DNA of 41,763 nt from Ramlibacter sp. (GTDB lineage Bacteria; Pseudomonadota; Gammaproteobacteria; Burkholderiales; Burkholderiaceae_C): positions 1-41,763 of the forward strand of contig NZ_JAQGNQ010000106.1 of the NCBI RefSeq assembly GCF_028291745.1, written 5' to 3'. The position numbers and the translations under genes were made by a program. The stretch's first letter is position 1. Every line of letters starts with the position of its first letter. Shown piece by piece: positions 41,130 to 41,763 of this stretch. The notes under the pieces are model-generated. The model was given only the letters and a program-made list of their open reading frames with translations. It did not search any database and was not told the origin of the DNA.

Positions 41130-41606
41130 CTAGGCGGCCTTCTTGAGCAGCTTGACGGCCTTGAGCACGTCGTCGACGTGGCCCGGGACCTTCAGGCCGC
41201 GCCATTCCTGCTTGAGGATGCCGTCGGCGCCCACCAGGAAGGTGCTGCGCTCGATGCCCTTGACCTTCTTGCCGTACATGATCTTGTTCTTCACCACGCC
41301 GAACATGTGGCACATCTTTTCTTCGGTGTCGGCGATCAGCTCGAACGGCAGCTCGAGCTTCGTCTTGAATTCGTCATGGGACTTCATGTTGTCGCGCGAC
41401 ACACCGAACACCTGCGCGCCGGCCTTGACGAAATCCTTGTACTTGTCGCGAAACTGCATGGCTTCGGTGGTGCAGCCGGGCGTGTTGTCCTTCGGATAGA
41501 AGTACAGGACCAGCACCGCGCCGTTGTGCGAGGTGTTGGTGACCTTGATGCCGCCGGTGGCGTTCGCTTCGAATTCTGGGATGGGTTTGTTGACAACGAT
41601 CGCCAT
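41130..41606 (-). CDS. bcp: Peroxiredoxin, Bcp/PrxQ family
   Basis: The 158-residue protein has the peroxiredoxin core YFYPKDNTPGCTTEAMQFRD with peroxidatic Cys45, FGVSRD and STFLVGADG. The Cys five residues on, used as resolving residue in E. coli Bcp, is Met50 here; the only other Cys is Cys99 (EEKMCHMF). It removes peroxides, probably thioredoxin-dependent. I use ATG 41606; the frame runs 18 codons further upstream without family sequence. Confidence 0.92.
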   Translation of the reverse strand: MAIVVNKPIPEFEANATGGIKVTNTSHNGAVLVLYFYPKDNTPGCTTEAMQFRDKYKDFVKAGAQVFGVSRDNMKSHDEFKTKLELPFELIADTEEKMCHMFGVVKNKIMYGKKVKGIERSTFLVGADGILKQEWRGLKVPGHVDDVLKAVKLLKKAA

Positions 41607-41763
41607 GGGTTGTGTACTCGGTGTGACAGTATTGGTCGTTGCTACCTGGGACGGGGACAACCCCGCTGCAACCCCTGATTTTACCCGAAAAGACGTACTT
41701 CTCCGGGGCCGGGTCCCAAAGAGTCCTGCCGCAACGCGGGGCTGCGGCGGCGCGCCGCCATCC

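Noticed and set aside
41607..41763. Possible start of another gene at the right end
   Set aside because: No frame with a start and plausible protein sequence is visible in the last 157 bases.

Overview
The window is a high-GC, gene-dense bacterial chromosome segment. Gene content and order suggest a betaproteobacterium of the Burkholderiales, probably a Comamonadaceae relative such as Ramlibacter or Variovorax. That placement is an inference from the rpsF-priB-rpsR-rplI-dnaB order, the adjacent ppsR/ppsA pair, the ferulate locus with a Liv-type transporter, and the style of the intergenic palindromes. I see no rRNA, tRNA, CRISPR array, insertion sequence or integrase.

Layout. (1) 1-8.8 kb: an aromatic-acid locus. 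A leftward operon carries crotonase (ech), feruloyl-CoA synthase (fcs), an SDR dehydrogenase, and a branched-chain-type ABC transporter (binding protein, LivH permease, fused LivM-LivG). An amidohydrolase gene diverges from it, and a perfect 19-bp palindrome lies in the shared control region. Together these look like uptake and CoA-dependent chain shortening of hydroxycinnamates. (2) 8.9-11.9 kb: an amino-sugar operon (kinase, NagA, SIS-type deaminase) with overlapping genes. (3) 12.0-17.0 kb: the conserved prkA-yeaH-spoVR trio with a repeat-rich control region. (4) 17.0-22.3 kb: an accessory island. It has a nucleotidyltransferase-fold gene behind nested TATACTGC palindromes, a tightly overlapping trio (GspC/PilP-like membrane protein, bactofilin, TraB-like nitrilase/acyltransferase), and two gene remnants meeting head to head.

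(5) 22.4-29.5 kb: a small hypothetical gene, a BI-1 family membrane protein and a GlcG-like protein, followed by an iron block. bfd-tonB-exbB-exbD-hemP runs left and feoA-feoB runs right from a shared region with two Fur-like sites; bacterioferritin converges on feoB. (6) 29.5-35.3 kb: ahpC-ahpF with an intercistronic terminator, then ppsR divergent from ppsA. (7) 35.3-41.8 kb: the rpsF-priB-rpsR-rplI operon with a structured leader, dnaB, a small hypothetical gene, a PIN-PhoH ATPase and a Bcp/PrxQ peroxiredoxin. The last 157 bases (41607-41763) hold no gene I can support.

Several dispersed repeats occupy the gaps: a 58-bp tandem repeat at 4.2 kb whose ends recur in the priB-rpsR gap, a palindrome of about 138 bp with 20-bp tandem repeats before dnaB, CCCGGG-type inverted repeats before phoH, and CCCTCCCC-type hairpins at 3.0 and 17.0 kb. 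All long open frames opposite the major genes are high-GC shadows and are not annotated.
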